A stretch of 64,000 nucleotides of DNA from Streptomyces echinatus (GCF_014203595.1 NZ_JACHJK010000009.1:1-64000); one strand, 5' to 3'; shown: positions 1-8,731, counted from the first letter of the stretch. The notes: generated by a model not told the origin, from the sequence alone. Made by a program: numbers and translations.

Positions 1-117
1 GAAGGCGTCGGGGACGCGCGCCAACTCGAACAGCTCGTCGCCCGGGCCGTGGCGAACTGGGCGTTCCGCACCTACCGCCGCCAGCCCCTCATCATCCCGG
101 TCATCATCGACGCCTGA
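1..117 (+). CDS. Ribonuclease J, C-terminal end (partial)
   Basis: Reading frame 1 is open from the first base and ends at TGA 115-117, giving 38 residues. The tail has the pattern RQLEQLVARAVANWAFRTY, then RRQPLIIPVIIDA. This matches the C-terminal domain of actinobacterial RNase J, a metallo-beta-lactamase/beta-CASP exo- and endoribonuclease for RNA maturation and decay in the cytoplasm. The catalytic domain lies to the left of the window, so the assignment rests on this short tail only. No gene follows in the next 226 bases apart from the tRNA terminator. Confidence 0.7.
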   Translation, partial: EGVGDARQLEQLVARAVANWAFRTYRRQPLIIPVIIDA

Positions 118-290
118 GCCACACCCGGGCAGCACCGTCCCCGTTCCGGCCACGGATCCGCCAACACCGAGGCCGGACGGGGGAGTCGGCACATGGAACG
201 CGCTGTTGCGCGGACGGCGGCACGGCGCGTCCAGGTGCGCATCGGACCGGCACGAGTGGGCGGTCCCCGACCGGTCCCCAGGAATGATCG

Positions 291-324
291 AAGGGCCGTT
301 CCAGATTCCTCTGAAACGGCCCTT
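291..324 (-). terminator. Hairpin terminator of tRNA-Pro copy 1
   Basis: A perfect 10-bp inverted repeat (AAGGGCCGTT 291-300 with AACGGCCCTT 315-324, 14-nt loop) lies 20 bases past the 3' end of the minus-strand tRNA. There is no clear U-tract, which is common for terminators in high-GC actinobacteria. Confidence 0.6.
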
Positions 325-343
325 GACCTGCGACTCTCACAAG

Positions 344-417
<74 letters not shown>

Positions 418-462
418 TTGCGGTCTCACGCGGGACGTTCCGTGTGATCACGCAGGTCAACC

Positions 463-1893
463 CTACCGCACGCGCGCGGGTGCCGGTGTCTGCCCCGGCA
501 CGGGCCGTGGCTCGGCCGGGCGGCCGGGGCGGCGGGCCGGGACGAGCAGGGCCGCCCCCGTCGCGGCCAGGCAGAGCAGGGCGAGCAGGGCCCAGCCGTG
601 GGTGTACCCGGAGGCGTACGGCAGGCCCGAGGGCTGGAGCCGGCCGGTGACCAGGACGCTGGTGAGCGCGGCGCCGATGGAGCCGCCGATGGTGCGGATG
701 TTGGCGTTCATCCCGGTCGCGGCGCCGGTCTGTTCCGGCGGCACACTGCCCACGATGAGGTTGGCCATCGAGGCGAAGGCCAGTCCGATGCCGAGCCCGA
801 ACAGCCCGGCGACGACGGCGATCTGCCACTGGGCGTCATGCCAGAGGGTGAGGAAGCCACAGGCCAGCGCGCCGAACGCGGCTCCCGTGGTGAGCAGCGC
901 CTTGGCGCCGACGCGTGGCTCCAGGCGGCCCGACAGGACGCCGGAGAGGAACATCGCGACGAGCATCGGCAGCATGAGCAGGCCGGACGCGGTCACGCCG
1001 GCACCGAAGCCGTAGCCCGCCACGGTGGGCGTCTGGACGAACCCGGGCAGGAACGACCAGATGGAGTACATGCCGGCGCCGAACAGCAGGGCGGCGGTGT
1101 TGGTCGTCCAGACCGCGGGCAGCCGCAGCACCCGCAGATCGATGAGCGGGCTGCGTGAACGGGCCTCGGCCGCCAGCCACACCGCGAACAGCAGGACGGC
1201 GAGGGCGAACAGGCCGAGCACCTTCGCCGAGCCCCAGCCCCACCGCCCGGCCTGACTGAGGGGCAGCAGCAGGGCCACCAGCCAGCCGGAGAGCAGCACG
1301 GCGCCACCCCAACTGACCCTGCCCTGCGCCCTCTTGGGCGACTCGGGAACATGACGCAGGGCGATCAGGACGGTCAGGGCGACGATCCCCACCGGGATCC
1401 AGAACAGCCAGCGGTAGTCGAGCGCGGACACGATCGGCCCCGCGGCCACCATGCCGACACCGCCGCCGGCCGCGATCACGGCGGAGAGGTTGCTGATGCT
1501 GCCGCTGACCTCGGCCGGGGCGAACTCGTCCCGGATGATGCCGAAGGAGAGCGGGAACAGGGCGCCGCCGACGCCCTGGACGACCCGGGCGACGATGAGC
1601 ACGCCGATGCTCGGGGCGAGCGCGGCGATGAGACAGCCCGCGAGGACGGTGACCAGGACGGCGACCAGGGTCCGCTTCTTGCCGGCGAGGTCGCCGATTC
1701 GGCCGAGGATCGGGGTGAAGACCGAGGCGGACAGCAGATAGGCCGTCATCACCCAGGTCGCGGTGGACTGGGAGGTGTGCAGGGCGTGCTGGACGGTCGG
1801 CAGGGCCGGTGCGATCAGCGACTGCAGCATGGAGAACACGCCGGCACCGGTCGCGAGGACCGCGAAGGTGAGGCGCGTCGACGGGCGGGACAT
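463..1893 (-). CDS. MFS drug exporter (DHA2/EmrB-QacA type)
   Basis: This 476-residue polytopic membrane protein is very likely a proton-driven multidrug exporter. It shows the MFS loop 2-3 signature as GRIGDLAGKKRTL near residue 63, the motif-C-like stretch GGGVGMVAAGPI, and about fourteen hydrophobic segments, which fits the 14-TMS DHA2 family. The ATG at 1893 is chosen because GGAGAGG sits 7 bases upstream; the frame stays open to 2019 but without a better start. It is divergent from a TetR gene, and the intergenic region carries two operator-like palindromes over its promoter, so induction by a TetR ligand (probably the exported drug) is inferred. Substrate unknown. Confidence 0.88.
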   Translation of the reverse strand: MSRPSTRLTFAVLATGAGVFSMLQSLIAPALPTVQHALHTSQSTATWVMTAYLLSASVFTPILGRIGDLAGKKRTLVAVLVTVLAGCLIAALAPSIGVLIVARVVQGVGGALFPLSFGIIRDEFAPAEVSGSISNLSAVIAAGGGVGMVAAGPIVSALDYRWLFWIPVGIVALTVLIALRHVPESPKRAQGRVSWGGAVLLSGWLVALLLPLSQAGRWGWGSAKVLGLFALAVLLFAVWLAAEARSRSPLIDLRVLRLPAVWTTNTAALLFGAGMYSIWSFLPGFVQTPTVAGYGFGAGVTASGLLMLPMLVAMFLSGVLSGRLEPRVGAKALLTTGAAFGALACGFLTLWHDAQWQIAVVAGLFGLGIGLAFASMANLIVGSVPPEQTGAATGMNANIRTIGGSIGAALTSVLVTGRLQPSGLPYASGYTHGWALLALLCLAATGAALLVPARRPGRPAEPRPVPGQTPAPARVR

Positions 1894-2026
1894 GAGGAAG
1901 CCTCTCCGAGGACAGGGATGCGGAGGGTCGAGCGGTCGGGGCACGGCTGTACGGGCCGCGCGAGAGATGCGGAGGCCGGCTCGCGGGCCGCGTCCGGCCA
2001 CGGCGGAGCCACCCCGCACTGGTAAA

Positions 2027-2071
2027 GTGGAGGTACCCCTCCACTGTAGCGGAGGTACCCCTCCGGTTCAA
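2027..2071. promoter_or_regulatory. Twin TetR operators over the MFS promoter
   Basis: Two inverted repeats share the core GGAGG-TACC-CCTCC. Operator 1 is GTGGAGG-TACC-CCTCCAC (2027-2044). Operator 2 is CGGAGG-TACC-CCTCCG (2050-2065). Their centres are 22 bp apart, about two helical turns. On the minus strand a promoter fits around them: -35 TTGAAC (complement of 2066-2071), a 17-bp spacer and -10 TACAGT (complement of 2043-2048). Operator 2 fills the spacer and operator 1 covers the -10 and start region, so occupancy would block MFS transcription. Confidence 0.7.
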
Positions 2072-2096
2072 TCGGCCCTCTTCCCGGGAGGCAGCA

Positions 2097-2675
2097 GTGA
2101 CGGCCACGCCGTTCCCCGTCAGCGAGATCGTGGCGACCCGCCGCCCGCACCGTAAGGACGCCGCCCGCAACTACGACGCCCTGCTCGACGCCGCCCGCGA
2201 GGCGTTCGCCGAGCACGGGGCCGAGGCCTCCCTGGAGGACATCGCCCGCCGCGCCGGCGTCGGCATCGGCACGCTGTACCGGAACTTCCCCACCCGCCGC
2301 GATCTCTTCGAGACCGTCTACGCGGACGAGGTCAACACCCTGTGCCGGGCGGCCGCCGAACTCGCGGACCGGGAGCCCTGGGAGGCCCTGACGGCCTGGC
2401 TGGACCGGTTCGCCGGATACATGGTCACCAAGCGGGCGGTGCGCGAGGCCCTCGACGGCGAGTCCGGCATCTTCCAGGCCTGCCGCGAGTCCATGTACGC
2501 GGCCGGCGGCCCGCTGCTGGAGCGCGCGCAGCGGACCGGCGCCGCCCGGGCGGACATGGACTTCGGGGACCTGCTGCGGATGGTCGCCGGGATCACGGCG
2601 ACCGTCTTCGACGACGACGCCCAGCGGAACCGGGTCCTGGCCATCGCCCTGGACGGAGTCCGCGCCGGCCGCTGA
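2097..2675 (+). CDS. TetR-family repressor of the divergent MFS exporter
   Basis: A 192-residue protein with an N-terminal TetR helix-turn-helix (about residues 22-68): ARNYDALLDAAREAF, then SLEDIARRAGVGIGTLYRNF, the usual TetR pattern. The C-terminal half is a ligand-binding helical domain of the type seen in regulators next to exporters. The start is GTG 2097 with GGGAGG (2086-2091) 5 bases upstream. It probably represses both itself and the exporter through the twin palindromes between the genes. The ligand is unknown. Confidence 0.9.
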   Translation: MTATPFPVSEIVATRRPHRKDAARNYDALLDAAREAFAEHGAEASLEDIARRAGVGIGTLYRNFPTRRDLFETVYADEVNTLCRAAAELADREPWEALTAWLDRFAGYMVTKRAVREALDGESGIFQACRESMYAAGGPLLERAQRTGAARADMDFGDLLRMVAGITATVFDDDAQRNRVLAIALDGVRAGR

Positions 2676-2918
2676 CACCGCCCCGCCGCCCCACACACCC
2701 GGCACCCGGTCTCCGGAAGCTCCGCATCCGGTCCCTCCGCGCCCCGGTGCGGTACGGCCGATGCCCGGCCGCGCTCCGGCCACCGCCCCCACGAGGTCGG
2801 CGGCCTCCCGGCGGACGCCCGCCGCCGGCCGCCGGTCCCGGACCGGTGCCCCACGGACGCCCTCCGCTGCCCGCCGTTGCCCGCCGGGCCCGACTCGGGT
2901 GCCCACGGTCTCCGGCGG

Positions 2919-3431
2919 CTACTTGATGAGCGCGTTCGCCGCCACCACGATCAGCCCGAGCATCGCGTCCCCCAGCCCCATGAGGACGGCGACCGGCCAG
3001 CGCCGTGCCGACCAGCGGGCCGTGAGGAGGCCGAGCACGAACAGGATCACGATGTTGAGGGCGAAGGCCGTGTACTCGACGCCCTTCGCGGCCCACCACC
3101 CCCACCGCGCGCCCGCGAGCAGGAACACCGTCGGCAGCACGGCCGTGACCAGCGGCCACTCGTCGCGCACCGCGAGGAACACGTCCCACCGGCGGTGCGG
3201 AGTCCGCTCGGCGATGTAGTGGGCGTAGCCGTGGGCCAGGGCCGAGGCGCACGCGGTCACCAGCACCCACGCGGCGTCATAGCCACGGACCTCGGCGGAC
3301 GTGTGCCCGTACCGGGTGAGCGCCGCGACCATCGAGCTGGCGAGGACGGCCCCGTACACCCCGCCGAACAGGACCATCTCGCGCATGCTGTGCCGCCCGG
3401 GTGGTGGACCGGCCGCCGTGGAGTCAGCCAT
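2919..3431 (-). CDS. Small integral membrane protein, function unknown
   Basis: 170 residues from ATG 3431, chosen over the upstream extension because the residues before it look non-coding and GGGGA lies just upstream. Four to five hydrophobic segments are visible (for example MVLFGGVYGAVLASSMVAAL, AAWVLVTACASALAHGYAHY, FALNIVILFVLGLLTA, VLMGLGDAMLGLIVVAA). No catalytic motif is recognised. It stands alone, divergent from the cupin gene with 142 bases between. Bases 2676-2918, between this gene and the TetR gene, show no further gene. Confidence 0.65.
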   Translation of the reverse strand: MADSTAAGPPPGRHSMREMVLFGGVYGAVLASSMVAALTRYGHTSAEVRGYDAAWVLVTACASALAHGYAHYIAERTPHRRWDVFLAVRDEWPLVTAVLPTVFLLAGARWGWWAAKGVEYTAFALNIVILFVLGLLTARWSARRWPVAVLMGLGDAMLGLIVVAANALIK

Positions 3432-3573
3432 GTCCCCACGATCACCCGGCCCCGGCGCCCCCGCCAGTGCGCGCCCCACCCGTCCGCGCCCGACGAAGTG
3501 TCCTCCGACCAGGCCCGATGCCGCACACTCTGTCCACGCCGCCACGGCTCACCCGGCGGCTAGGGTCGGGCTC

Positions 3574-3918
3574 ATGACGCACAGCTTCGCGCTCCATGTC
3601 CCCGACGCCGACCTCGAACCCGAGCCCCTGGACCCGGAACAGATCGTCTCCGGCAGCCCCGAGGTCACCGGAAAGGTGGTCTGGGAGTCGCCGGACGGGC
3701 GGCAGGTCCGGGGCGTCTGGCAGATCACCCCCGGGGTGGTCACGGACACGGAGGCGGACGAGCTGTTCGTCGTGATCAGCGGCTCGGCGACGATCGAGGT
3801 GGAGGACGGGCCGACGCTTCGGGTGGGGCCCGGCGACATGGCGGTGCTGCGCGCGGGCGACCGTACGACATGGACCGTGCACGAGACGCTGCGCAAGGCG
3901 TACGCGATCAGTCTCTGA
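3574..3918 (+). CDS. Small cupin-domain protein
   Basis: 114 residues forming a single cupin barrel. The second conserved motif is clear (GPTLRVGPGDMAVLRAGD, about residues 83-100), preceded by ELFVVISGSATIEVEDG. The first motif has an E but lacks the usual His pair, so metal binding is uncertain. The fold resembles DUF861/ureidoglycine-aminohydrolase-type small cupins, for which the substrate is often unknown. It converges on the LacI gene with 24 bases between stop codons. Start ATG 3574 has a weak AGGGTCGGG upstream. Confidence 0.75.
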   Translation: MTHSFALHVPDADLEPEPLDPEQIVSGSPEVTGKVVWESPDGRQVRGVWQITPGVVTDTEADELFVVISGSATIEVEDGPTLRVGPGDMAVLRAGDRTTWTVHETLRKAYAISL

Positions 3919-3942
3919 CGCCCGGGGCCGCCCACCGCCCGG

Positions 3943-4965
3943 CTACGACGCCGGGGTGCCGGCCGCCTCCGGACCGTCCGGCGGTCCCGTCGTCCCCCGT
4001 ACCTGGAGCGTCGGCGGGGCCAGCTCGACGCCGCCGTCGCCGCCGTGACCGGCCAGGCGGTCCAGCAGGAGGCCGGCGGCGCGCCGGCCGGTCTCGTACG
4101 GAGCGGTGTCCACGGTGGTCAGCCAGACGTGCCGCAACCGGGAGATGGCGGTGTTGTCGTACCCCGCCACCGACAGGTCCCGGGGCACGCGCAGCCCCAG
4201 CTCCACGGCCGCCGACAGCGCGCCCACCGCGGCCATGTCGTTGACGGCGAAGAGCGCCGTGGGCCGCTCCGGGCGGCCGAGCAGCCGTACGGTCCCGCGG
4301 TAGCCGCCCTCCTCGGTCAGGTCGCCCGGTTCGACCAGCGGCTCGGCGCCGTGCGCCCGCATCGCCGTCTCGAAGCCGCGCCGGCGCAGTGCGCCGACGG
4401 CACCGTGGCCCGCCAGGTGCGCGATCCGGCGGTGGCCGAGCCCGAGCAGGTGCTCGGTGACGAGCCGGGCGCCCCGCTCGTCGTCCCCGGCCACGACGTC
4501 CACGCCCGGCGGCTGCGCCTCGCGGGCACCCGCCACGACCACCGGCATCCGCCGGGCCAGGGTGCCGAGCGCACCCGCGTCCGGGACCGTGCCGACGACC
4601 ACCAGTCCGTCGACACCCAGATCCAGGAAGGGTTCGGCCAGGTCGTGGCCCATGCGCCGGTTGAGGCGGGCGTCGGCGAGCAGCATGTGCAGGCCGGCCG
4701 CGTGCAGCAGGGAGTTGAGTCCGTCGAGCAGCTCCACGAACCAGGGGTTGCGCAGGTCGTCCAGGACGACGCCGACGGTGCGGCTGCGCTGTTCGCTGAG
4801 GCTGCGGGCCGCCGCGTTCGGGCGGTAGCCCAGCTCCCGCACGGCCCGCAGCACCGCCTCCCGCTTCTCGGGGCGCACCGGGCCGGAGCCGCGCAGCACC
4901 AGGGAGACCAGCGACTTCGACACACCGGCCCGTTCGGCCACGTCGCGGATCGTCGGCGGTCTCAT
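3943..4965 (-). CDS. LacI-family sugar repressor
   Basis: 340 residues. The N-terminal HTH is PTIRDVAERAGVSKSLVSLV, followed by the hinge helix region (YRPNAAARSLSEQRSRTVGV). The periplasmic-binding-like effector domain follows, with FAVNDMAAVGAL and the late VDTAPYETGRRAAGLLL. It is divergent from an oxidoreductase operon. The shared region holds two near-identical palindromes, TGGACCGTTCCA and TGGACCGGTCCA, the expected length and symmetry of LacI operators, one near its own promoter and one just before the oxidoreductase ribosome site. Autoregulation plus repression of the catabolic genes is inferred. The inducer is unknown, probably a sugar or cyclitol. Confidence 0.92.
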   Translation of the reverse strand: MRPPTIRDVAERAGVSKSLVSLVLRGSGPVRPEKREAVLRAVRELGYRPNAAARSLSEQRSRTVGVVLDDLRNPWFVELLDGLNSLLHAAGLHMLLADARLNRRMGHDLAEPFLDLGVDGLVVVGTVPDAGALGTLARRMPVVVAGAREAQPPGVDVVAGDDERGARLVTEHLLGLGHRRIAHLAGHGAVGALRRRGFETAMRAHGAEPLVEPGDLTEEGGYRGTVRLLGRPERPTALFAVNDMAAVGALSAAVELGLRVPRDLSVAGYDNTAISRLRHVWLTTVDTAPYETGRRAAGLLLDRLAGHGGDGGVELAPPTLQVRGTTGPPDGPEAAGTPAS

Positions 4966-4969
4966 GGCA

Positions 4970-5063
4970 TGGACCGTTCCATGCGGCGTGCCGCCCTGTC
5001 AAAGGGTTGACACACTGGCAATGTCGGCTCAAAGGTGGCCTGGACGAAAGATGGACCGGTCCA
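4970..5063. promoter_or_regulatory. Divergent promoters with two LacI operators
   Basis: Palindromes TGGACCGTTCCA (4970-4981) and TGGACCGGTCCA (5052-5063) differ at one base and lie 82 bp apart. Between them TGTCAA-AGGG-TTGACA (4997-5012) is an inverted repeat that supplies a consensus -35 (TTGACA) to each strand. The minus-strand -10 would fall at about 4974-4979, inside the first operator. The plus-strand -10 is weak. The second operator sits 13 bases before the oxidoreductase start. Spacing would allow DNA looping between two repressor dimers. Confidence 0.7.
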
Positions 5064-5076
5064 AAGAGGGGCTGTC

Positions 5077-6228
5077 ATGGTGGAAGCGCTGGGTGTCGCC
5101 GTCATCGGATTCGGCTGGATGGGCCGCGTGCACACCCAGGCGTACGCCCGGCTCCCGCACCACTATCCCCGGCTCCCGCTGCGGCCCCGGCTGGTCACGG
5201 TCGCCGAGGAGGTGCCGGGGCGGGCCGAGGAGGCCGCCGAGCGCTTCGGGTTCGCCTCCGCGACCCGGGACTGGCGGGAGGTGGCCGCCGACCCACGGGT
5301 GCGGGCCGTCAGCGTCACGGCGCCGAACTTCCTGCACCGGGAGATCGGTGTGGCGATGGCCGAGGCCGGCAAGCACCTCTGGATCGAGAAGCCGGTGGGC
5401 CTGACCGCCGGGGACGCCCGCGCGGTCGCGGACGCGGTCGCCGAGGCCGGCGTGCAGGGCACGGTCGGCTTCAACTACCGCAACGCGCCCGCCGTGGAGT
5501 CCGCCCGCGAGCTGATCGCGTCCGGCGGGATCGGCAGGGTCACCCACGTCCGCATCCGTCTCCTCAGCGACTACGCGGCCCATCCGGACGGCGCCCTGAC
5601 CTGGCGGTACGAGCGGGAGCGCGGCGGCAGCGGGGTGCTCGGCGACCTGGCCTCGCACGGTGCCGACCTGGCCCGCTTCCTGCTCGGCGACATCGCCTCC
5701 CTCACCGCCGACACCGCTGTCTTCGTACCGGAGCGCGCCCGCCCGGCCGGGGCCACGGCCGGGCACACCCTGGCCTCGGGCGGCGAGCCGGGCTTGGTCG
5801 AGAACGAGGACTACGCCGGCTGCCTGCTGCGCTTCGCCTCCGGCGCCCGCGGGGTCCTGGAGGCCTGCCGCGTCTCGGTCGGCGAGCAGAACAACTACGG
5901 CTTCGAGGTGCACGGCACCCGGGGCGCGGTCTTCTGGGACTTCCGCCGGATGAACGAACTGAGGGTGAGCCGCGGCACCACATACCAGGACCAGCCGGTG
6001 AGCACCGTGTACGTCGGGCCGGGCGCCGGCGAGTTCGCCGCGTTCCAGCCGGGCGCGGCCAACGCGATGGGCTACGACGACCTGAAGGTGATCGAGGCGT
6101 ACCGCTTCGTACGCTCCGTCGCGGAGGGCACGCCCTACGGCGCCACGCTCGCGGACGCGGTGCACAGCGCCACCGTGCTCGACGCCATGGCACGGTCCGC
6201 GGAGAGCGGCCGGTGGGTCGGCCTGTAG
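5077..6228 (+). CDS. Gfo/Idh/MocA-family NAD(P)-dependent dehydrogenase
   Basis: 383 residues from ATG 5077, with GAGGGG 6 bases upstream; this start also lies just past the LacI operator. The Rossmann start is VAVIGFGWMGRVH and the family EKP motif is present (HLWIEKPVGLTAGDA). A C-terminal Gfo/Idh beta-sheet domain follows, with GVLGDLASHGADLARF as the usual active-site helix containing His. Such enzymes oxidise sugar or cyclitol hydroxyls. First gene of a LacI-controlled set followed by an SDR and a second Gfo/Idh enzyme. The exact substrate cannot be read from sequence; an inositol-type or rare sugar substrate fits the neighbours. Confidence 0.87.
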   Translation: MVEALGVAVIGFGWMGRVHTQAYARLPHHYPRLPLRPRLVTVAEEVPGRAEEAAERFGFASATRDWREVAADPRVRAVSVTAPNFLHREIGVAMAEAGKHLWIEKPVGLTAGDARAVADAVAEAGVQGTVGFNYRNAPAVESARELIASGGIGRVTHVRIRLLSDYAAHPDGALTWRYERERGGSGVLGDLASHGADLARFLLGDIASLTADTAVFVPERARPAGATAGHTLASGGEPGLVENEDYAGCLLRFASGARGVLEACRVSVGEQNNYGFEVHGTRGAVFWDFRRMNELRVSRGTTYQDQPVSTVYVGPGAGEFAAFQPGAANAMGYDDLKVIEAYRFVRSVAEGTPYGATLADAVHSATVLDAMARSAESGRWVGL

Positions 6229-6372
6229 GCGGCGGCTCAGGCGGGAGGCATGTGGTACGGCGACCACCTGGATCGCCGCCGGCAGCGGCGGTCCCGCGGG
6301 CGGCAGCGCGCCGTGGAAGCGCATCACCAGACGCAAGGCCGCGCCGTTCCCGTGAGCGAAAGAGGAACACCG

Positions 6373-7182
6373 ATGTCCGTCGGAACCGGGAGAGCTGAGG
6401 CACGCATGGGACTTCTCGACGACAAGGTCGTCCTCGTCAACGGGGGCAGCCAGGGCGTGGGGGCCGCGGTCGCGCGGGCCGCGGTCCGGGAGGGGGCCGT
6501 CGTGGCGGTGACCGGGCGGCGCACGGAGCCGGGCGAGGCGCTGGTGGCGGAGCTGTCGGCCGCCGGGGGCCGGGCGCTGTACGTGCGCGCCGACCTGGCG
6601 GACGCCGAGCAGGCCAAGGCGTCGGTGGCCGAGGTCGTGGACGCGTACGGCCGGATCGACTGCCTGGTGAACTCGGCCGGTCTGACCTCGCGGGGCACGC
6701 TGCTGGACACCACGCCGGAGCTGTTCGACGCGCACATCGCGGTCAACCTCAGGGGGCCGTTCTTCGCGATGCAGGCGGCGGTCGCCGACATGACGGCCCG
6801 CGAGGCGCCCGGCACGATCGTCAACATCATCACCTCGTCGGCGCACGGCGGACAGCCGTTCCTCGCGCCGTACGTCGCCGCCAAGGCAGGTCTCATGGGT
6901 CTCACCCGGAACGCGGCGCACGCCCACCGCCGGGACCGGATCCGGATCAACGGCCTGAACATCGGCTGGACCGCGACGGAGGGCGAGGACGCCACCCAGC
7001 GCGCCTTCCACGGCGCGGGCGACGACTGGCGGGAGCGGGCCGGGGCCCGGCTGCCGATGGGCAGGCTCGGCCGGCCGGACGAGATCGCGGACTTCGTGGT
7101 GTTCCTGCTGTCCGAGCGGTCCGGGGTGGTCACGGGGTCGGTGATCGACTGGGACCAGAACGTTCTGGGCGGGCTGGACTGA
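6373..7182 (+). CDS. Short-chain dehydrogenase/reductase (SDR)
   Basis: 269 residues, classical SDR. The cofactor motif reads VNGGSQGVG in place of TGxxxGxG. NSAGLTS is the NNAG-like segment, and the catalytic Ser-Tyr-Lys are visible (ITSSAHGG, then PYVAAKAGL). The end GVVTGSVIDWDQNVLGG is the usual C-terminal binding-loop region. ATG 6373 is preceded by GAGGA; ATG 6406 (MGLLDD) also has a ribosome site and gives a more family-like N-terminus, so the start is uncertain by 11 codons. It lies between two Gfo/Idh dehydrogenases in the same direction, suggesting successive oxidation or epimerisation of one polyol or sugar. Confidence 0.85.
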   Translation: MSVGTGRAEARMGLLDDKVVLVNGGSQGVGAAVARAAVREGAVVAVTGRRTEPGEALVAELSAAGGRALYVRADLADAEQAKASVAEVVDAYGRIDCLVNSAGLTSRGTLLDTTPELFDAHIAVNLRGPFFAMQAAVADMTAREAPGTIVNIITSSAHGGQPFLAPYVAAKAGLMGLTRNAAHAHRRDRIRINGLNIGWTATEGEDATQRAFHGAGDDWRERAGARLPMGRLGRPDEIADFVVFLLSERSGVVTGSVIDWDQNVLGGLD

Positions 7183-7293
7183 AGGACCGGGCCCGTCCGG
7201 CGGTCGAGGCCGGGCCCGAAGGGCTACCGGGTCCGGGGCGGTGCCCCGGACCCGGCGACGGACAGCAACCACGCACAAGGAGCAGTGGAGCAC

Positions 7294-8310
7294 ATGCGCA
7301 TCGGAATCCTCGGTCTCGGCCGCATCGGCGCCTTCCACGCCGAGACCCTCTCCGCCCTCGACGCCGTCGAGTCGCTCGTCGTCACCGACCCGTTCGCGCA
7401 GGCGGCCAAGGCCGCCGCCGAACGGTTCGGGGCCGAGGTCGCGGACTCACCGGAGGCCCTGCTGGCGGCCGGCGTGGACGGCATCGTCGTCGCGGCGGCC
7501 ACGGACGCCCACCCGGAGCTGATCCGGGCGGGGGTGGCGGCCGGGGTGCCGGTCTTCTGCGAGAAGCCGGTGGCCCGCACCATGGCGGCGGGCGTCGAGG
7601 TGCTCGCGGCCGTCCGGGGCCGCGGCGTACCGATCCAGATCGGTTTCAACCGGCGCTTCGACGCGGGCTTCGCCGCCGCGCGGGCCGCCGTGCGGGCCGG
7701 TGAGCTGGGCAAGCTGCACACGGTCCGCTCCACGACCCTGGACCCGGCGCCGCCCCCGGCCGCGTACGTGGCCGCGTCCGGCGGGATCTTCCGCGACTGC
7801 TCCGTGCACGACTTCGACATCATCCGCTGGGTGACGGGCCGTGAGGTCACCGAGGTGTACGCGGTGGGCGGCAACCGGGGCGCCGACTACATCGCGGCGG
7901 CCGGCGACGCCGACACCACCGGCGCGGTCCTGACGCTGGACGACGGCACGATCGCGGTGGTGTCCAACTCCCGGCACAACGGGCGCGGTCACGATGTGCG
8001 CATGGAGCTCCACGGCTTCGCCGACTCGATCGCCGTCGGCCTGGACGACCGGCTTCCGCTCCGCTCGGTCGAGCCCGGTGTCACCTTCCCCTCCGGCACC
8101 CCGCACGACTTCTTCATGGACCGCTTCGCCGACGCCTACCGCGCCGAACTCACCGCGTTCACCGAGGTGGTGGCCGGCACCCGGCCCTCCCCGTGCACGG
8201 TCGAGGACGCCCTGGAGGCCGGCTGGATCGCCGAGGCCTGCACCCGGTCGCTGCACGAGCACCGGCCGGTGACGCTCGCGGAGGCGCGAGGGGAATCGCG
8301 AGGGGAATGA
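7294..8310 (+). CDS. Inositol 2-dehydrogenase-like Gfo/Idh/MocA enzyme
   Basis: 338 residues. N-terminal NAD-binding motif ILGLGRIGAFHAETL, EKP motif (VFCEKPVARTMAAG), and the catalytic-region pattern GIFRDCSVHDFDIIRW, whose Asp and His match the proposed catalytic pair of myo-inositol dehydrogenases (IolG). QIGFNRRFD is also typical of IolG-like proteins. ATG 7294 is preferred over GTG 7285 because AAGGAG (7278-7283) spaces properly to it. Last gene of the LacI-controlled rightward set; a strong hairpin follows directly. Oxidation of an inositol or related sugar with NAD is inferred from family and context. Confidence 0.85.
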   Translation: MRIGILGLGRIGAFHAETLSALDAVESLVVTDPFAQAAKAAAERFGAEVADSPEALLAAGVDGIVVAAATDAHPELIRAGVAAGVPVFCEKPVARTMAAGVEVLAAVRGRGVPIQIGFNRRFDAGFAAARAAVRAGELGKLHTVRSTTLDPAPPPAAYVAASGGIFRDCSVHDFDIIRWVTGREVTEVYAVGGNRGADYIAAAGDADTTGAVLTLDDGTIAVVSNSRHNGRGHDVRMELHGFADSIAVGLDDRLPLRSVEPGVTFPSGTPHDFFMDRFADAYRAELTAFTEVVAGTRPSPCTVEDALEAGWIAEACTRSLHEHRPVTLAEARGESRGE

Positions 8311-8357
8311 GGCACGCCGACGGCGCCCGGGCATCTGCCGGGCGCCGTCGGCGTGCC
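8311..8357. terminator. Bidirectional hairpin terminator
   Basis: A perfect 20-bp stem (8311-8330 with 8338-8357) and 7-nt loop begins right after the TGA of the dehydrogenase and ends 4 bases before the stop of the convergent small gene. It can serve both strands. Confidence 0.8.
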
Positions 8358-8361
8358 GGGG

Positions 8362-8559
8362 TCAGCCGCAGTAGCGGATCAGCCACTCGTCCGGGTTGTA
8401 CGTGTCCCGCGCCGGGTCGGGCAGGGTCGCCGGCTTCGTCTCCACCGTGTCCTGCGGGCGTATCCGCTCGGGCAGGTGGCCGAAGCGCTCGTGCCGCCGG
8501 GCGGCGGCCGCTTCGGCGGCTTCCTGGGGCGTCTCGTGGAGTTCCGTGCGGTGTGCCAT
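8362..8559 (-). CDS. Small conserved hypothetical protein, 65 aa
   Basis: 65 residues, MAHRTELHETPQEAAEAAAA at the start and DEWLIRYCG at the end. It is charged, with a helical Ala/Glu-rich N-terminal third and no membrane segment. ATG 8559 has GGGAGG 6 bases upstream, a strong ribosome site, which supports it as a real gene. No function is recognised. It sits alone between the dehydrogenase set and the minus-strand transport operon, sharing a terminator with the former. Confidence 0.7.
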   Translation of the reverse strand: MAHRTELHETPQEAAEAAAARRHERFGHLPERIRPQDTVETKPATLPDPARDTYNPDEWLIRYCG

Positions 8560-8731
8560 CTCGTCCTCCCGTCCGCGCGGGCGTTCCCCCGTCGTCGGTG
8601 AGAACGCCCGCGTGCCCCTGGTTGGTTCCCGGCCATCCGCTGGCCGAATCCGTCGTGGTACCGCAGGAACCGCGCGCGGGCGGGGAAACCCCTTCCGGGC
8701 CTCTCCGGATCTCTTTTTGGGGGGGGAGCCG

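Noticed and set aside
8712..8726. T5G8 run downstream of the IolE-like gene as a slippage switch
   Set aside because: It lies outside any coding frame and does not form a clear terminator hairpin.
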